Shown: positions 1 to 13,600 of the stretch, piece by piece | How the letters are laid out: each line of letters begins with the position of its first letter | How positions within the stretch are numbered: position 1 is the stretch's first letter | From: Hedera helix | Lineage: Eukaryota; Streptophyta; Magnoliopsida; Apiales; Araliaceae | Length of the DNA stretch: 64,000 nucleotides | Direction of reading: 5' to 3' | Assembly: GCA_947179155.2 (NCBI GenBank) | Contig: OX359285.1 | Location: 6,424,231 to 6,488,230, forward strand | Made by a program: the position numbers and the translations under genes | Notes under the pieces: model-generated | The model's input: only the letters and a program-made list of their open reading frames with translations | The model's database searches: none | Told to the model about the DNA's origin: nothing

Positions 1-2000
1 TAAATTTATATTAATTATTATAATATATATAATAATTATATATATAATAATATATATAATTATTATTTATAAATTATAATTATATATATTACAAATTGAA
101 AATCGAATAAAAAAAATTAAACCGAATTTGTACTGAATCGGTATTAAAACCGATAATTTGATATTAATACTAATTTTTATTTTAACAGTAATTTAAATTT
201 GGTATTAATTTATTTTTTTTGATACCGATTTTTTATCGATAAACATCTTTAACTAATTTTTAACTATGATAATTAAAACTCTTTTTAGCACGGGTGCGGT
301 CCAATCTCATGTAAATCCAGATCACAGGCTTTACACGTCACATCATTCACCCAGACCCCAGATACCCACTGTTACAAGTTATAAGTCAATGCTTGTGTGT
401 CACCTGTGACGTGTGATATATGAGTGATGGACATGACAAATCTCAGCCGCTGATCAACTCTCCCATTGGCCATTACTTTGCACTTTTTTTTTTAAAATTT
501 TATTTTATGTAGAATTAATATTTACAAAAATTAATTTAATAAATTTATAAATAGTTTTTATTTGATTGTGCAATAATATTAAATTAATTTGTAAAAATAT
601 CAATTTTATATGTAAATAGATATTTTTATAAATTAATTTAATATTTTTATAAGTGAATCTTATTTAATTTTATTTAAATATTAAATTAAATTATAAAAAT
701 ATTAATTTTCATTTTATATATTTTCCGATCCCCGATTACATATATTTATTATTTATACCAATATGAACTTGAGGCCCATATCGTTAATTTTTGACATAAT
801 GATTGAGTGTGATGAAACCAGAGAAATTTATTTTATATAAATTTTTTATAAAATTATTTTTATAAAAAAATAAATAATATACTTTTTGTTATGAAATACA
901 AGACGCGTACTAATTTTTTAAAAGAAATTTTAAATATTTCTCAACTGAAATTAAATATGCAAACTTGTAAATTTAAATGATACAATTATAAAATTTGTAA
1001 CTTATGTAAAAAGTAAAAATATAATATTAATTATAACATTTATTGTTTACGAAATTAAATTGAATTACATTGATTTAATTAATTAAAAAGATCTCATTTT
1101 TATTTTAAAAAAATTAAATTTAGTCCTATATTTTAGAATTGAAGTTTTTGTTTATACAATTATAAAAGTGATTATGAAAAAATAGAAAATAAAATAGTAC
1201 AAAAAGTCTGGTATATATTTTTATTTTTTTTTCAATAATTTAATTAAGAATAAATTTGCACACTGTGCTTCAGCAAATATGCTTCCTTCAAAAGTGAAAT
1301 TCTTTTGTTTCTGCCAAACAATATGTCTTAGTGAAAATATTTATTCTCCAAATGTCTTCTTGTTTAATTTAGTTTACGAACGAAACTACTTCTTCCGTTT
1401 TAAATTATAAGATTAATATTAATCTTTAAATAAATAATTTGAGATATTTTTAAACTCAAAATTGATATGAATTCAATAAATTTATGTCAATACAATTTTG
1501 AATATTATGAACTATTTAAAAAATACTACTAATTATAATATTTATTATTTTAAAATTTTAAATGAATTGTGCTAATTTTGAGTTTAAAAATATTTTAAAT
1601 TAATTTTTCAAAAAATAATAATATTATTATAATTTAGAACAAAAAAGTATATAATAATTACAAAATTTATTATTCTTAATATTTACATTAACTATTTTAA
1701 TCTTAGCTTTTTAAGATTTTGTGGATTAACTTATTCATATTGAAGGAAAAAGTGTGTTTTATTTTTATTTTTATTAAGTTTATGAATCTTACAAAAACAC
1801 TAATTTCATTCTCTCTCCATTCCTTTTCATATAACAGTTTTTTTCGTTAATTTCATTTGAATAAGTATAAACACACAATAATTAAATATTATATCTATTT
1901 ATATTATTAAAATATAAAGCATAATATTAAAATTCGTATGTATGTATGTATGTATAATAAAAATAAAGAAAAATGGTGGAGTGTTGACCAAATATGGGGT
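1..2000. other. AT-rich intergenic DNA, no gene seen
   Basis: This stretch is very AT-rich and no convincing coding frame is visible on either strand. Positions about 120-240 contain several ACCGAT/ATCGGT words like those in the GGTACCG-rich MITEs at 22734 and 53253, so a decayed copy may lie here. Around 270-480 there is a short less AT-rich patch with a CACGTCAC/GTGACGTG pair, which I cannot assign. Confidence 0.5.
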
Positions 2001-2019
2001 CCCATTTGGAGATTGAGTA

Positions 2020-5000
2020 AAGATGCATGTTGCTTGTATTCAATTTAAATTGGTCAATTTAAGCTATGGTGTGATTTAAATAAAAGGTTATTGGTGAATA
2101 TGTAGAGATATATATGTTGTAAGTATATGAATTGGTAGAGAGTTAACCGATGTTGGTTAAATGAATTAACCATGAGTAATAAGAAAGCTTGTCTATCACC
2201 AATCCTAGTCAATAAAGATGGTCAATTCCTTAAATTTATGAATTTGAATTTTGTAGAGAACTAACCATTGTTGGGTTAGTTATTAACCCTAAGTGGTATT
2301 GAATGTGTGAATTAACCCTCTTTGGGTTAAGTTGTATAGAATGTGTAGACATATAAAATATGTATACATATTTGGTGAGAGTTAACCAAATATTGGTTAA
2401 TTGGTGGAGGATGAGAAGCTTTAACTAAGGTTGAATTTGGTAGATCAACCCTAGGTCACTTGATGTGTTAGTAAGTTAACCACATTGTGGTTAATTGTTG
2501 GAAGATGTGTGTATGATCAATTGATGAGCTTTGACCATGGTTGATAGTTAGATCAACATAGGTTACAAGAGTAAGAGCTTTAATCATACATTAGTTAAGT
2601 GTTGGAGAATGATTGCTTAAAATTTACTCCACCTAGTTGCTTCACTCAACTTCCATAAATCAATCCAAGCAAAGGTCATTTATTTAATAATTAAACTTGA
2701 TTTGATCTTTTGTAAGTATTGGTGATATTGTAGAGATACATATTGTATATGTATAGATTTTTGGATGATAAAATATGTCTATAAATAGAACTCATTAGTT
2801 CTTTTGTAGGAGTTTTGGTCATTTGCTAGCTTCTAAGTATAAAAATATAGAGAGAGCTCTAGAGCTTTAAGAGGAAAGCAAGCAAACTCTTGTGAGTTGA
2901 AGGAAATTGATAGAGGAGGAGCTTGGTGGATGTCTCATTGTCTCATATCATACTTTGGAAGGAGAAGAAGAAGAGCACACAAGTCCATAAGGTTAAAAAG
3001 TGCTCTAACTCTTCCTAAGTTAAATTTTTGTAGTCTAAATATGTTTTAAATGGTTAAAATATATTTTTAACTGATCAAAAGTTATTTTGATGGTCTAGAA
3101 GTCTTCAACTATGTTATATATGTATATTTATGGTTTGATATAGTTAATACAAGTATTGGTATGTGTATTACCGAATTAAAGGGAAGAAAAACCCATATAG
3201 TGATTTACCGGTAAAACTCTAGATGGTTCGATGTTAAATTTATTGTCAAAACATTTCAAAAATGTGATTGAACCATGAAATATTGTAAAACAAGAAGTTA
3301 GGAAGACAACAACACTATGTTGGTGTCATTTGGATGTGTAGAGTTTATTTTATTCAAGTTTGAACCATTAAAACTAAGGATTTGTGAAGTTAGTTTTCGC
3401 TTTGTCCTTGTGAGCAGTTTTTAGTCCAGTTCCGTTTGGAATTTGGATTTATGATATAAAGAGAAGTTGTATAGGGAAAATTCTAATAAGAATGGACTTA
3501 AGAATCACCTCAAAATATTTTGAAATGAAGAAGTTATGGCTGTCGGAGTGACTACAGGTCGGACAGTCCAAATTGAAGATATTTTTTGCATGTATGGGGC
3601 GGCCGCGCCACTTTACGCGGAGCCCGCACCACTCCATCAGATTTTTTTGGTTATCCGGATCGGGTCGGTTCGATCCGTGTTGGGTCAGGTCAGTCCGAGT
3701 CGAGTTTTCTTTGAAAATTTAAGTTGAACTAAGTATAAAATGAATGATTTTGTATAATAAACCAATATATGGGGTTATTAGTAACTAATTGGTAACTAAA
3801 TGTTTAAAATAAAGACCAAGGTTAACACAATTAAAAAGTTAACTATAGGTATTGTTTGAAGAATATTAAAATATTATTAAATGATGAATAATATTAATAT
3901 AAGATTAATAAGTTATTAAATGAGTAATAAGATTGGTATATAATGAAAATGTTATTAAATAATTAATGACATTAGTAAATGATTAAAATATTATTGAATA
4001 ATTAATAATATTAATAAGTGATTAAAATATTATTAAATGATTAATAATATAAATAAGTGATTACAATATTATTAAATAATTAATAATATTAATAAGTGAT
4101 TAAAATATTATTAAATGGTTAATAATATTAACAAGTGATTAAAATATTATTAAATAAATAATAATATTTATAAGTGATTAAAATATTATTAAATAATTAA
4201 TAATATTAATAAGTGATTAAAATATTATTAAATGGTTAATAATATTAACAAGTGATTAAAATATTATTAAATGGTTAATAATATTAATAAGAGATTAAAA
4301 TATTATTAAATGCTTAATAATATTAACAAGAGATTAAAATATTATTAAATGCTTAATAATATTAACAAGTGATTAAAATATTATTAAATAGTTAATAATA
4401 TTAACAAGTGATTAAAATATTATTAAATGGTTAATAATATTAACGAATGATTAAAATATTATTAAATGGATAATAATATTAATAAGTGATAAAAATATTA
4501 TTAAATAGTTAATAATATTTGAATGTAGTTGTATATTATCAAAGGTAAATAATATTTTGAGGTATTTGGTACATTATTAAATGTCTAAATCATTAAGTTA
4601 TGTAAAAGAATGAAGTTTAATTGAATTAAACCAATGTAAATAGTCCATTTGTGACTAATTTTAGACAACTTATTAAAAGTGGGTCGTACAAAAAACGTGT
4701 AGTGAAGACGTAAGTTGGTTAAGCGTACCCGGCATATCCAAATTATATTTTTAGGCTAGGGTTTTTGTCTGGAATTTAAGGGTTCGTTTGTCAGACATCT
4801 TAAGAGTTAATAATTGAAGTTAGAGTCTTATATAAAGACTAATTAATAGTCATTGTATCTAATGATTATGTCAATTTTAAATATAAATATAGGTTGAACG
4901 AAAGACGCAAAATAAGCGTAAATGGTAGAAGCGAACCAGACAAGTTTTTTTTTTCCAGAACTTGGTCCTATGTGCATTAATATGCTACAATTTGATTTTA

Positions 5001-5820
5001 AATTATTGATATGCGAATATATTGATGATATTTGTGTTATGTGAAACGCATGAAATATGATTATATGCGAAGTATGTACAGAATAAGAAGCATGACTTGA
5101 TATATGTTAGATGTGAAGATTTTAAAAGCTATCCAAATCATTGAAGATGCGGATTCTTAGACTATTATGAACACCCCTTTATTATAGGGGAGTACCCTGT
5201 ATCTAATATTAGGTACAAAACACAGAAATTAAATATTATGCATACACATATTGTACTAAGGCTGATCCTCTCGGGTACATATTTTTGGTAGTAACCATTG
5301 GGTCAACCTGCTATTGACTCTAGTGGATATTTATAGTTCATAGTCTATTTGACTATCTTGATTCTAAAAGCAAATTATTATTCCTGCTTATGTTATTCAT
5401 ATTGTTGAATTGTTCAACTATTCTCTTTCATTCATGATATATTGTTTCTTGTTGTTACTTAAACTTGTTGAGCAAACTAGTTGTTCACCCTTGCTATATC
5501 ATGAAACCTTATTGCAGTGCAACCCGAGACTTCTGGGAAGAACAAGGGTAAGGGAAAAATGAAGTGATAGACGTCAGGATGCAGCCTTTTAGTTAACTAA
5601 ATTACTTGTTATGTAATATAAACCCTAAGTACTTTATTGAGGGTATTTGTGTACTTTTGTGTAATGTTACCGTATCTTGGGACTAATAACACCTTTTGAA
5701 TGAACAATATATGTTTATTATTCCGCATTTAGTTATTGTATGTTGTTTAGAGGTGGGTGTTTGTATTGGATCATGATGATTGGATCCTGGTATTTGAGAC
5801 CCGAATTTGGGGGCGTCACA
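2020..5820 (+). mobile_element. Decayed long LTR of a Ty3/gypsy element (3' end firm, 5' end unresolved)
   Basis: The right edge ends GGGGGCGTCACA at 5820, the same terminus as the LTRs ending at 59875 and (reverse strand) at 37751 and 45443. A TATA box (CTATAAATAG, 2779-2788) is followed by a leader rich in AGAGAG/AAGCAAG words that resembles the leader after the TATA box at 56411. GC-rich words at 3590-3710 (GGATCGGGTCGG and similar) match the layout of the LTR at 57.2-57.8 kb, and both carry a GAGCAA hairpin about 300 bp before the end. The 5' edge is uncertain. The word AGATGC flanks both 2021-2026 and 5821-5826, but that would give a non-canonical LTR start. Imperfect GGTTAA repeats at 2130-2620 belong to it. 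Confidence 0.6.
3880..4515. repeat. AT-rich 39-bp minisatellite inside the LTR
   Basis: About 16 imperfect copies of a roughly 39-bp unit lie head to tail. Each contains GATTAAAATATTATTAAAT, then a TTAATAATATTAA stretch, then a variable A/C-AGTG or AGAG end. Copies differ by one to a few bases. It sits within the old LTR and is probably replication slippage inside it. Confidence 0.85.
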
Positions 5821-7797
5821 AGATGCCTTCATCATTATGGTACAAGTGGGTACTATAGATTTAAACCTGATGCTCATAGACAATAGAGTCCAGTTGATGT
5901 ACTGTACAGTCATGCGTACAATCATCTGGACTTAGGGGGCAGGAAGCTCGAGATCTGCAATGAGTCCCCTTTATATGGCTTCAGTAACAACCCAGTCCAA
6001 ATTACAGGGATAATCGAGTTGCCCATGATCTTCGAAATGCCCCCAAGAAAATCTTCCATTATTATCAGATTCTATATGGTTCAAGTGGAGAGTAACTGCA
6101 ATGCCATCTTAAGAAGAACTACTTTATCAATACTTAGAGCAGTTACATCAATTCATCACTTAAAAATGAAATTTACAACCGAAAACAGGATCGGCGAGGC
6201 GATCGATGATCAGGATCTTTCCCGAAGATGTTATCTCCAAACCATTCAAACGGCTTCTGTATGTGTCAGTAAATAAAAAATAACAATGAAAATCGAGCTT
6301 GAACCTTTTTACGAAAGGAGGTACTGAGCCAATAGCAATGTCTGCCAAAGAAACCGTGAAAATTCCTTTGTTCCAAGAAAATGACAAAAAAAATAGTACA
6401 GATAGGGACCATATTGCACGTAAACATCAGGAACTAGTTTATCAGTTTATTAAAGGAATACTCAGCTATATTTGCGTGGACTCCAACCGATATGCCATAA
6501 ATTGACAAGACTGTTGCCATACATAAATTGAATGTTAGTCCAAGCTTTAAGCCTGTCATGCAGAAATGACAAAACATAGCTCCCGAACGTCAGAAGGTAA
6601 TTAACGAAGAAATTAATAAACTATTGGCTGCTAATTTTATTTTTGAAATCACTTATTTATAATGGTTCGCCAATGTGGTGTTGGTTAAGAAACACAACGA
6701 GAAGTAGAGGATGTGTGTGGACTATATAGACTTAAACAAAACATGTCCAAACGATTATTATCCTCTCCCGAGTATCGACCAATTGATCAACTCTACTTCG
6801 GGACATATTGTGATGAGCTTCCTTGACGTTTTCTTTGGGTACAACCAAATTGCAATGCACGATAACAACATCCCGAAGACAACCTTCATCACCCATCAAG
6901 CCATCTATACTTATAAAGTCATGTCTTTCGGTCTCATTAACGCTGGACCACCTATTAACGAATGATGAAGAAAGTGTTCAAAGACAAAATTGGGAGAAAT
7001 ATGAAAGTCTATGTCGATGATATGATCGTTCGAAGCATGAAGAAATAAGATCATCTATCCGACCTTAGAGAATACTTCCAGAATGTCAGATTTTACAACA
7101 TAAGGCTTAACCTCACTAAATGCACCTTCGGCCTCAAGTCAGACAAACTTTTGGGGTATATGGTTAGCCGAAGAGGGATAAAAGCAAATCCCGAAAAGAT
7201 ATCGGCTATCCTTGATAATCAGCCACCAAAGAATTTTCAGAAAATACAAATATTGACCGGGAGGTTAATGGCTCTACGGTGATTCGTGGCCTGATTGGTA
7301 GAAAAGTGTATTCTTTTCTTTAACATTCTAAAAGGGGCTCAGAATCAGAAAACATTTATGTGGACTAAAGAATGCTAATAAGCTTTTGAACAGATTAAGA
7401 GGTATATCTCTTCTCCACCGATAATCAGCAAAGCTCTTCTCGAAAATGATTTACAATTATATTTGTTTGCTACACCTTTAGTAATTGGATCAGCCTTAGT
7501 AAGAGAAGACTCCCAGGGGAAAAAGTCTGTCTATTATATAAGCCATTCTCTTCGGGACGCAAAAACTAGGTACCAAAATTTGGAGAAGTTGGCTTACGCT
7601 TTGGTCATTTCTAAACAAAAACTTCGTCATCACTTTCAAGGGAGGACGATTATAGTCTTCACAGATCAACCCCATAGGAAGGTTTTGTATCGACCTGACT
7701 CATTAGGAACGCTAACAGCATGGGCCATAGAGTTGAGTCAATCTAACTTGGAATTTCGCCCTCGAACAGTCATTAAAGTACAAGCCGTAATCAATTT
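5821..7797 (+). pseudogene. Decayed Tat-lineage Ty3/gypsy protease, RT and first RNase H
   Basis: Fragments in the three plus frames line up in order with the better-preserved Tat pol at 35452-37745 on the minus strand. They are a protease segment (around 5860-6270), an RT core with the FLD..F.GYNQ box near 6820 and the metal-binding YVDD near 7010, then an RNase H segment at 7463-7797 with the TDQP and LRHHFQGR words. Frameshifts and stops are scattered throughout (for example between 6505 and 6711 and around 7370), so it cannot be expressed. The reading begins abruptly at the LTR edge at 5821; gag is missing. An LTR-like insertion separates it from the second half at 9477. Confidence 0.85.
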
Positions 7798-9476
7798 TAT
7801 TGACAGGATTAAATTATATGGCATTTTTATGCCATAATACTTAGTTTTTATATTTATTGTGTGCTTAAATGTTTAATTATTTAGCATATTTTGGTTTTAA
7901 TAGGTTTTATAGGATTTTAATTAATTTATGTTAATTTAGGTAATTTTATAGTGTTTTTATATTTCTTTTTATTTATGTGTTTTTATTTATTTTAGGTGTT
8001 TTTAGGATTTTTTGTATATTTATTTATTTTTAATTATTTTATATTTTAGGAAAAATAAAGTTAAGGGACAAAACTGTAAATTCTGCAAAAGTTCAATGGC
8101 ATGTTGGTAAATAACCAGCGCTGATGGCAAAATCGTAATTAAACCGAAAGTAGCGACCGGTGGCAGTTTCGCAAATATTTCATCCGGAGTCCGCGCAATG
8201 CACGCGTATTGGCTATCAGCACAGCAGAAGCGAACGACGCCGTTTGGCGTAATGAAAATGGACCGCTCAATGTGCACGAGGAAACATTCGAGGCAGGAAA
8301 TGACGCCGTATTGAATGCCGGCCGCGCAATGCGCGGGATTTGTGCGGTGACGTCAGCAACGCGGCTGGAGCATTGACCGGTCAAAGCTGACGTGTTAAGG
8401 GGCTGTTTGGCTTGCACATTAATGCTGAAAAATGGGATTTTTCGAATTTTTGCTACTTTTTGATTCCAAATTGGATTTTAATTCCAACTAGGGTTAGGAT
8501 AATAATTATTTTTTTTTCTTTTATTTTTAATTGTAAATCTTATTAGGGTTTGGACAAGTTAGAGGCCTATAAATAGAGGGCCAACATCTCATTATTGATT
8601 GTAAGTTTTTGAGAGATCTTTCTCCAAATTTCTTGGAGAGAGCTTTTCAACTAGTGGGTATTATTTTTATGTTTGACTAATTTTATTTTCAGTTCTAAAG
8701 TGATGTTGAACCTTATTTTTAATTAATATTTTAATTTAGTTTTATTATTTATTCCTTCATGCATGAGATTTATTCTTGATAGTCTGTTTTAATTGTTTTA
8801 TGATATTTGCTTGATTAATTTGATAATGGCCTGTTAAGTTAATCAATAATTTATCATATGCTAGATTAAGATTTAATATTAAGCAAACGATATTTTATCT
8901 GATCATAAGTAGTAAGTAATATTTAATTGTGGTCAAACTTTTGAATATTATTATGGTTATCAAGATGGCAAGTTAAATGGTCCGCGATGTTGAGATTGTT
9001 CCTTGAAATAATCTAATTCTCTAATTTTTAATGCAAATGTTATATTAAATCTAGACTGATAGTTCTAGGTTGTATGAGTCTTTTGTGAGCGATTGCTGCA
9101 TTAGATTTATAATTTAAGGAGGATTTCGGGCAGTTTGGCGATTGTTGGTTATCTAGGATTATTAATTTCAATTGAAGAAAAAGATAATAATAACTTGATT
9201 AATTTGTTAATTAAAAGAAGGGGATACTGAACTAAGGAACTGAAGTTTGTTTTAATTGATTTTTCTCATATTTATTTATTATTCAGTTTTATTTGTTTGT
9301 TTGAATTTTAATTAGTTAATAATTAATTCCAAACCCCCCATTTAATTAGATATTTTTGAAAATATTAGATTTATTAAAATAATTCACTTTCTGTGGGTTC
9401 GACTCTTACTTTCACTACTACATTAATATTTTTCAAAAGTAAGGTTTTATTTTTGGGTGCCTACGACAGCAACCCA
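7798..9476 (+). mobile_element. Solo LTR, probably Athila lineage, inserted in Tat pol
   Basis: The Tat reading frame stops at 7797 and resumes near 9477 at the equivalent codon (an ..NFI / NFGIEC.. junction), so about 1.68 kb has been inserted. AATTT occurs at 7793-7797 and again at 9477-9481, a plausible 5-bp target duplication, although the ends are not clean TG..CA. The insert has LTR features: a TATA box in GCCTATAAATAGAGGGCC near 8570, a CG-rich patch at 8140-8400, and a U5 end with GTGGGTTCGACTC and GGGTGCCTACGACA of the kind I know from Athila LTRs. No coding capacity remains, so it fits a solo LTR left by recombination. Lineage is from remembered motifs. Confidence 0.6.
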
Positions 9477-10290
9477 AATTTTGGCATCGAATGTTCCTTT
9501 CCTAAAAGATAGAAGAAAAACCATCTGATACAACCAATCCACTAGTAACTCTTGAAGAGCCTGTTTGTTGATCTTCTACCGGGACCAGGAGTGGGGCCGA
9601 AATAATTCTTACTTTTTTCGAAGGATTTAAAGTACAACAATCTATTCTGTTCGAATTCGTGGCCATCAATAATATAGTAGAATACAAGGCACTCGTGGCA
9701 GGATTGAAATTGATAGAAGTCTAGAAGTGAAAAACTTGGTGGTATACATCGATTCACAACTAGTGGTTAAACAAGTCCTAAGGGAATACGAAGCAAAGAA
9801 AACACATCTGCAGGCCTATCTTCGACTAGTGCAAACGTTGCTTGCATACATTTCAAAGCATCAAATCATCGGTGTGGTTAGGACAGATAATACAATGGTC
9901 GATGCTCTCTCCAAATTAGCAACTACAGATTAGGGCGAGTTAGAAGGATCAATATATTTAGAAAATTTACAACATCCGAGTACAATGGTTCAGACAGTTA
10001 TGGATATAGAACAAGAAGAATCCTGGATGACACTTATCTTCAAATTCCTTAAGAGTGATGAGTTACTCGAAGATAAAACCCTTTTTCGAAAAATAAAATT
10101 TAAGTCTTCTAAATACTACAGCATCAACGGTTAATTGTACAAGAAATATTATTCTTCTCCATTACTACGTTGCCTTGGTCCTAAGGAATCCGATTATGCT
10201 CTTCGAGAAGTCCACGAGAGGATATGCAGAGACCACATAAGAGCAAAAATACTTGCACATAAGATTTTGAGACAAGGATAATTTTATGGT
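9477..10290 (+). pseudogene. Decayed Tat-lineage second (archaeal-type) RNase H and start of integrase
   Basis: From about 9555 the translation resembles the archaeal-type RNase H of the minus-strand Tat element at 34345-35448. Around 9680 it reads VEYKALVAG, then VVYIDSQLVVKQV at 9738-9776 and DNTMVDALSKLA at about 9888-9923. After a TAG near 9931 a linker and the beginning of the integrase zinc region (EVHERICRDH) follow to about 10290, where similarity ends. Two RNase H domains in tandem are the hallmark of the Tat branch. It is not functional. Confidence 0.8.
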
Positions 10291-10599
10291 GTTAGTCAAT
10301 GTATCGTGACTTTGAATGATTTGGAGCTTGTTGAATGCCTACAATTAATCAATAAACTATATATCAACAAGCATTTCCTTTTCGAAAATCTCTGTTATAG
10401 TTTGTTGCGTTTAATCACTTTTATGTTCTTTGAAATTCCTTTTGCATAATTATTGTCAAAGTTTGTTCTAAAGTAATAGTACATCAAAACAAAAATAAAC
10501 TTCACGAGTAATACTCATTGTAAGAAAGAGATGAAGTTAAATTAATCAACTTCTTGAAAATGTTGCATCGATACATTTTAGTATTTTTCTTGTTACATA

Positions 10600-10602
<3 letters not shown>

Positions 10603-10655
<53 letters not shown>
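10603..10655. repeat. (TA)n microsatellite
   Basis: About 25 uninterrupted TA units lie a few bases beyond the stop codon of the ABCB gene, inside its probable 3' UTR. Confidence 0.95.
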
Positions 10656-10657
<2 letters not shown>

Positions 10658-10661
10658 ATGT

Positions 10662-13600
10662 CTAAAGATTTTGAAGGTTGGCAAGGTTAAAGAATGCCCC
10701 ACGCTTGTTCTTCAACTGAGCATAACTTCCTCTCTCCAATACCTTCCCCTCCGAAACAAAGGCAATGGAGTTGAGATTTCGAATCGTGTTTAGCCTGTGT
10801 GCCACCACAATTGTAGTCCTTCCTACCATGATTCTATCCAAAGCTTCTTGCACAACTTGCTCTGATTGAACATCAAGTGCACTTGTGGCCTCATCTAGTA
10901 GTAAAATTGTAGGGTTGCGAATTATTGCTCTGGCAATTGCAATTCTCTGTTTTTGCCCTCCTGATAGTTGCACTCCCCTCTCCCCGCATTCAGTCTCGTA
11001 TCCATCTTTCAAAGACCTACACAAGTAAAAAATATGAACATTTCTATTGTTAGCACTAGAGCTTTTAGGCCGGCCTTAAGATTGAATACTATTATGTCGT
11101 CACGATTGAGGGATATCTCTAATAAGAATACTTACGCGATAAATTCATGAGCATTTGCAGCACGAGCAGCTTCAACAACCTCATTTTCTGATGCATCGAG
11201 CTTTCCAAAGACAATGTTGTCGCCAATGGTCCCTGAATATATCACTGGCTCCTGGCTAACAAGTGCCATTTGACTTCTATACCATCTAATATCAAGCATC
11301 CTGATGTTCACCCCATCCACCTTGATTGTCCCTCTCTTGACATCATAAAACCTCTGAATCAACGCGATAACGGTAGACTTGCCACAACCACTTTTCCCAA
11401 CAAGTCCAATACTTGTCCCTGCTTTCACTTCCAAGCAAAATTCCCGCAATACTATGCTGTCAGGCCGGCTTGGATAGGCGAAATCTACCATTTTCATCTC
11501 TATCCCATCAGTCATTTTGTCTGTCTTGATCCGATTTGTTCCATCTCCGGCCTAATTATAATGGAAATTAATAAGATTAATATCTATATATATATAAAAC
11601 ACTAGAGTTTTTATTTTTTGCACAAGAAAAAAGATGGTACTTGCATGTTGAGACATTGAAATTAGTGATTGTCGATCAAGAATGGAAAAAACGGATGCAA
11701 CTGCAGTTGAGCCCTTGGCAATATCCGAGGTCATGCTGCCAGCATCAGCTATAACTTTACCAGTACTGACTAAAATGAAAAATGTCTTAAAAACATCTCC
11801 AGCAGAAATCTCACCAGCATTAACCAATTTCCCACCATACCAAAAATCCAAAGCCCAACAAATAAAAGTTAGCCCCTGAGCAGACCCTAAACCAACTCCG
11901 GCTAGCCAAGATTTCTTCCTGGATTCCTTCCTCGGTTCATCCTGAGCATCATTAAATATCTCAAGAACTTTCCCAATGCTCCCGAATGATGTCACTATTC
12001 TATGATTATATACGGCCTCAGCTGCAATCTGAGTGCTAATGTTTTGTGCCTTAACAAAATTCGTCGACATATTAGACAATACGACTTTTCTGGCATAGAA
12101 ACAGAGAATTGACAGTGGCTGGACCGCGATCATAACAAGTGCTAACTTCCAAGCTACAATTAGCCCCATTATCGTTGCAATTGTTACGGCTGAAATAGTT
12201 TGCACTAAAAGTGAAACTCTGTCTGCTATAAGGGACTTGACCATTGAAGCTTCATTGCTTAATCTTGAACACAAGGCTCCACTTGAATTCTGTTCTTCAT
12301 CGAACCAAGCTGCTTCAAAGGTTAAGACTTTCTCAAGCATTCTCATTCTGATTCTTTTTGTGAGCTGCTCACCCATATAAGCAAAGTTGTAATGTTGCAA
12401 GAGATTCACAATCATTGAAACTAAAGAGAGTGAACAAAAGATAAAAGAGTAGGTACGTATTCGAGCATTCATTTCCTCATGACTAGGTAAGAAAAAAGCA
12501 GAAATCACACCACCAATTGTGAAGGCATAAACAGGTTGTATAGCTCCAAAAATTGCAGCAGATAAGCTACCGATTAGGGCTTCTTTCCATTCGGGAGAGT
12601 TTAAAGAAAGAAGCCTACAAAAGGAAGGGGGAGGGTAATTAGATTTGGAGTGTGGCTCATCTTGAACTTGTAGTGGTGAGGTGAATAGGGCTGGGCTTAG
12701 CCTGCTGGCACTGCTTCTTGTAGCTGATGCTCTATCGGATTGATCAACTTGTTCTTGATCATCAATTGTATATTGTCCTTGGAATTTTGCTAGTTTTGCA
12801 TAATGACCATTTTGTTTGTTGATTAGATCTTGGTGTGAACCTTTTTCGCTTATGCAACCACCACTCATGACTGCGATAACATCTGCATTTCTTACTGTTG
12901 AGAGTTTGTGTGCAATTACCTGACCATGTTCAGTAATTGTGAGATAACTTATGGATTCATAATGCATTTGTTTACCATAAATTTGATACTATATTAGAGA
13001 GTTAAGATTATAAATTCAATTTATTTGACTTGAAAAACCTTTAGTTATTTCGGATCATAATTAAGTGTTGCATAAGGATGAAAGTATGTACCAGAGTTGT
13101 TCTTCCTATTGAGGCTTGGTCAAGGGCAGTTTGAACAAGTGTTTCTGATTCAGAGTCGAGTGCACTTGTTGCTTCATCAAGTAAAAGCATGACAGGGTTC
13201 TTGATAATGGCTCTTGCAATCGCAATCCGCTGCTTTTGGCCACCTGATAGAAGTGCTCCCCGTTCACCAACCTAGTACATTTCATCTAGTTAATTACAAC
13301 AAGTCGGTATATATGTAAACACAACTTTTTAAACTCATAAACGCAACATTTGACGTCGTATGCAGCAAATCAAAAATAGTGCGGTATGTTTGGACCTTTA
13401 ATTACCCCAAACGTTACTCCTGCAAATGCTAGTAACCGAACACCCCCAATATAAGAAACAAATAGTGAAGCTACTATATATAGCATTAGATTTTTCCAAA
13501 AATATGATAATTACTAATTTTTAGATTCAAGTACGGAAAAGTCTAAGTGCACAAACTCAAACACAAACTTGCATCCAAACTATTAAAAAGTGGGGTTTGA

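Noticed and set aside
3880..4515. Regularly spaced repeats reminiscent of a CRISPR array
   Set aside because: The repeats are contiguous, AT-only, without unique spacers, and the setting is a plant LTR.
11682..11879. Plus-strand frame opposite the ABCB exon
   Set aside because: It is the shadow of exon 7, which has clear ABC transporter coding on the minus strand.
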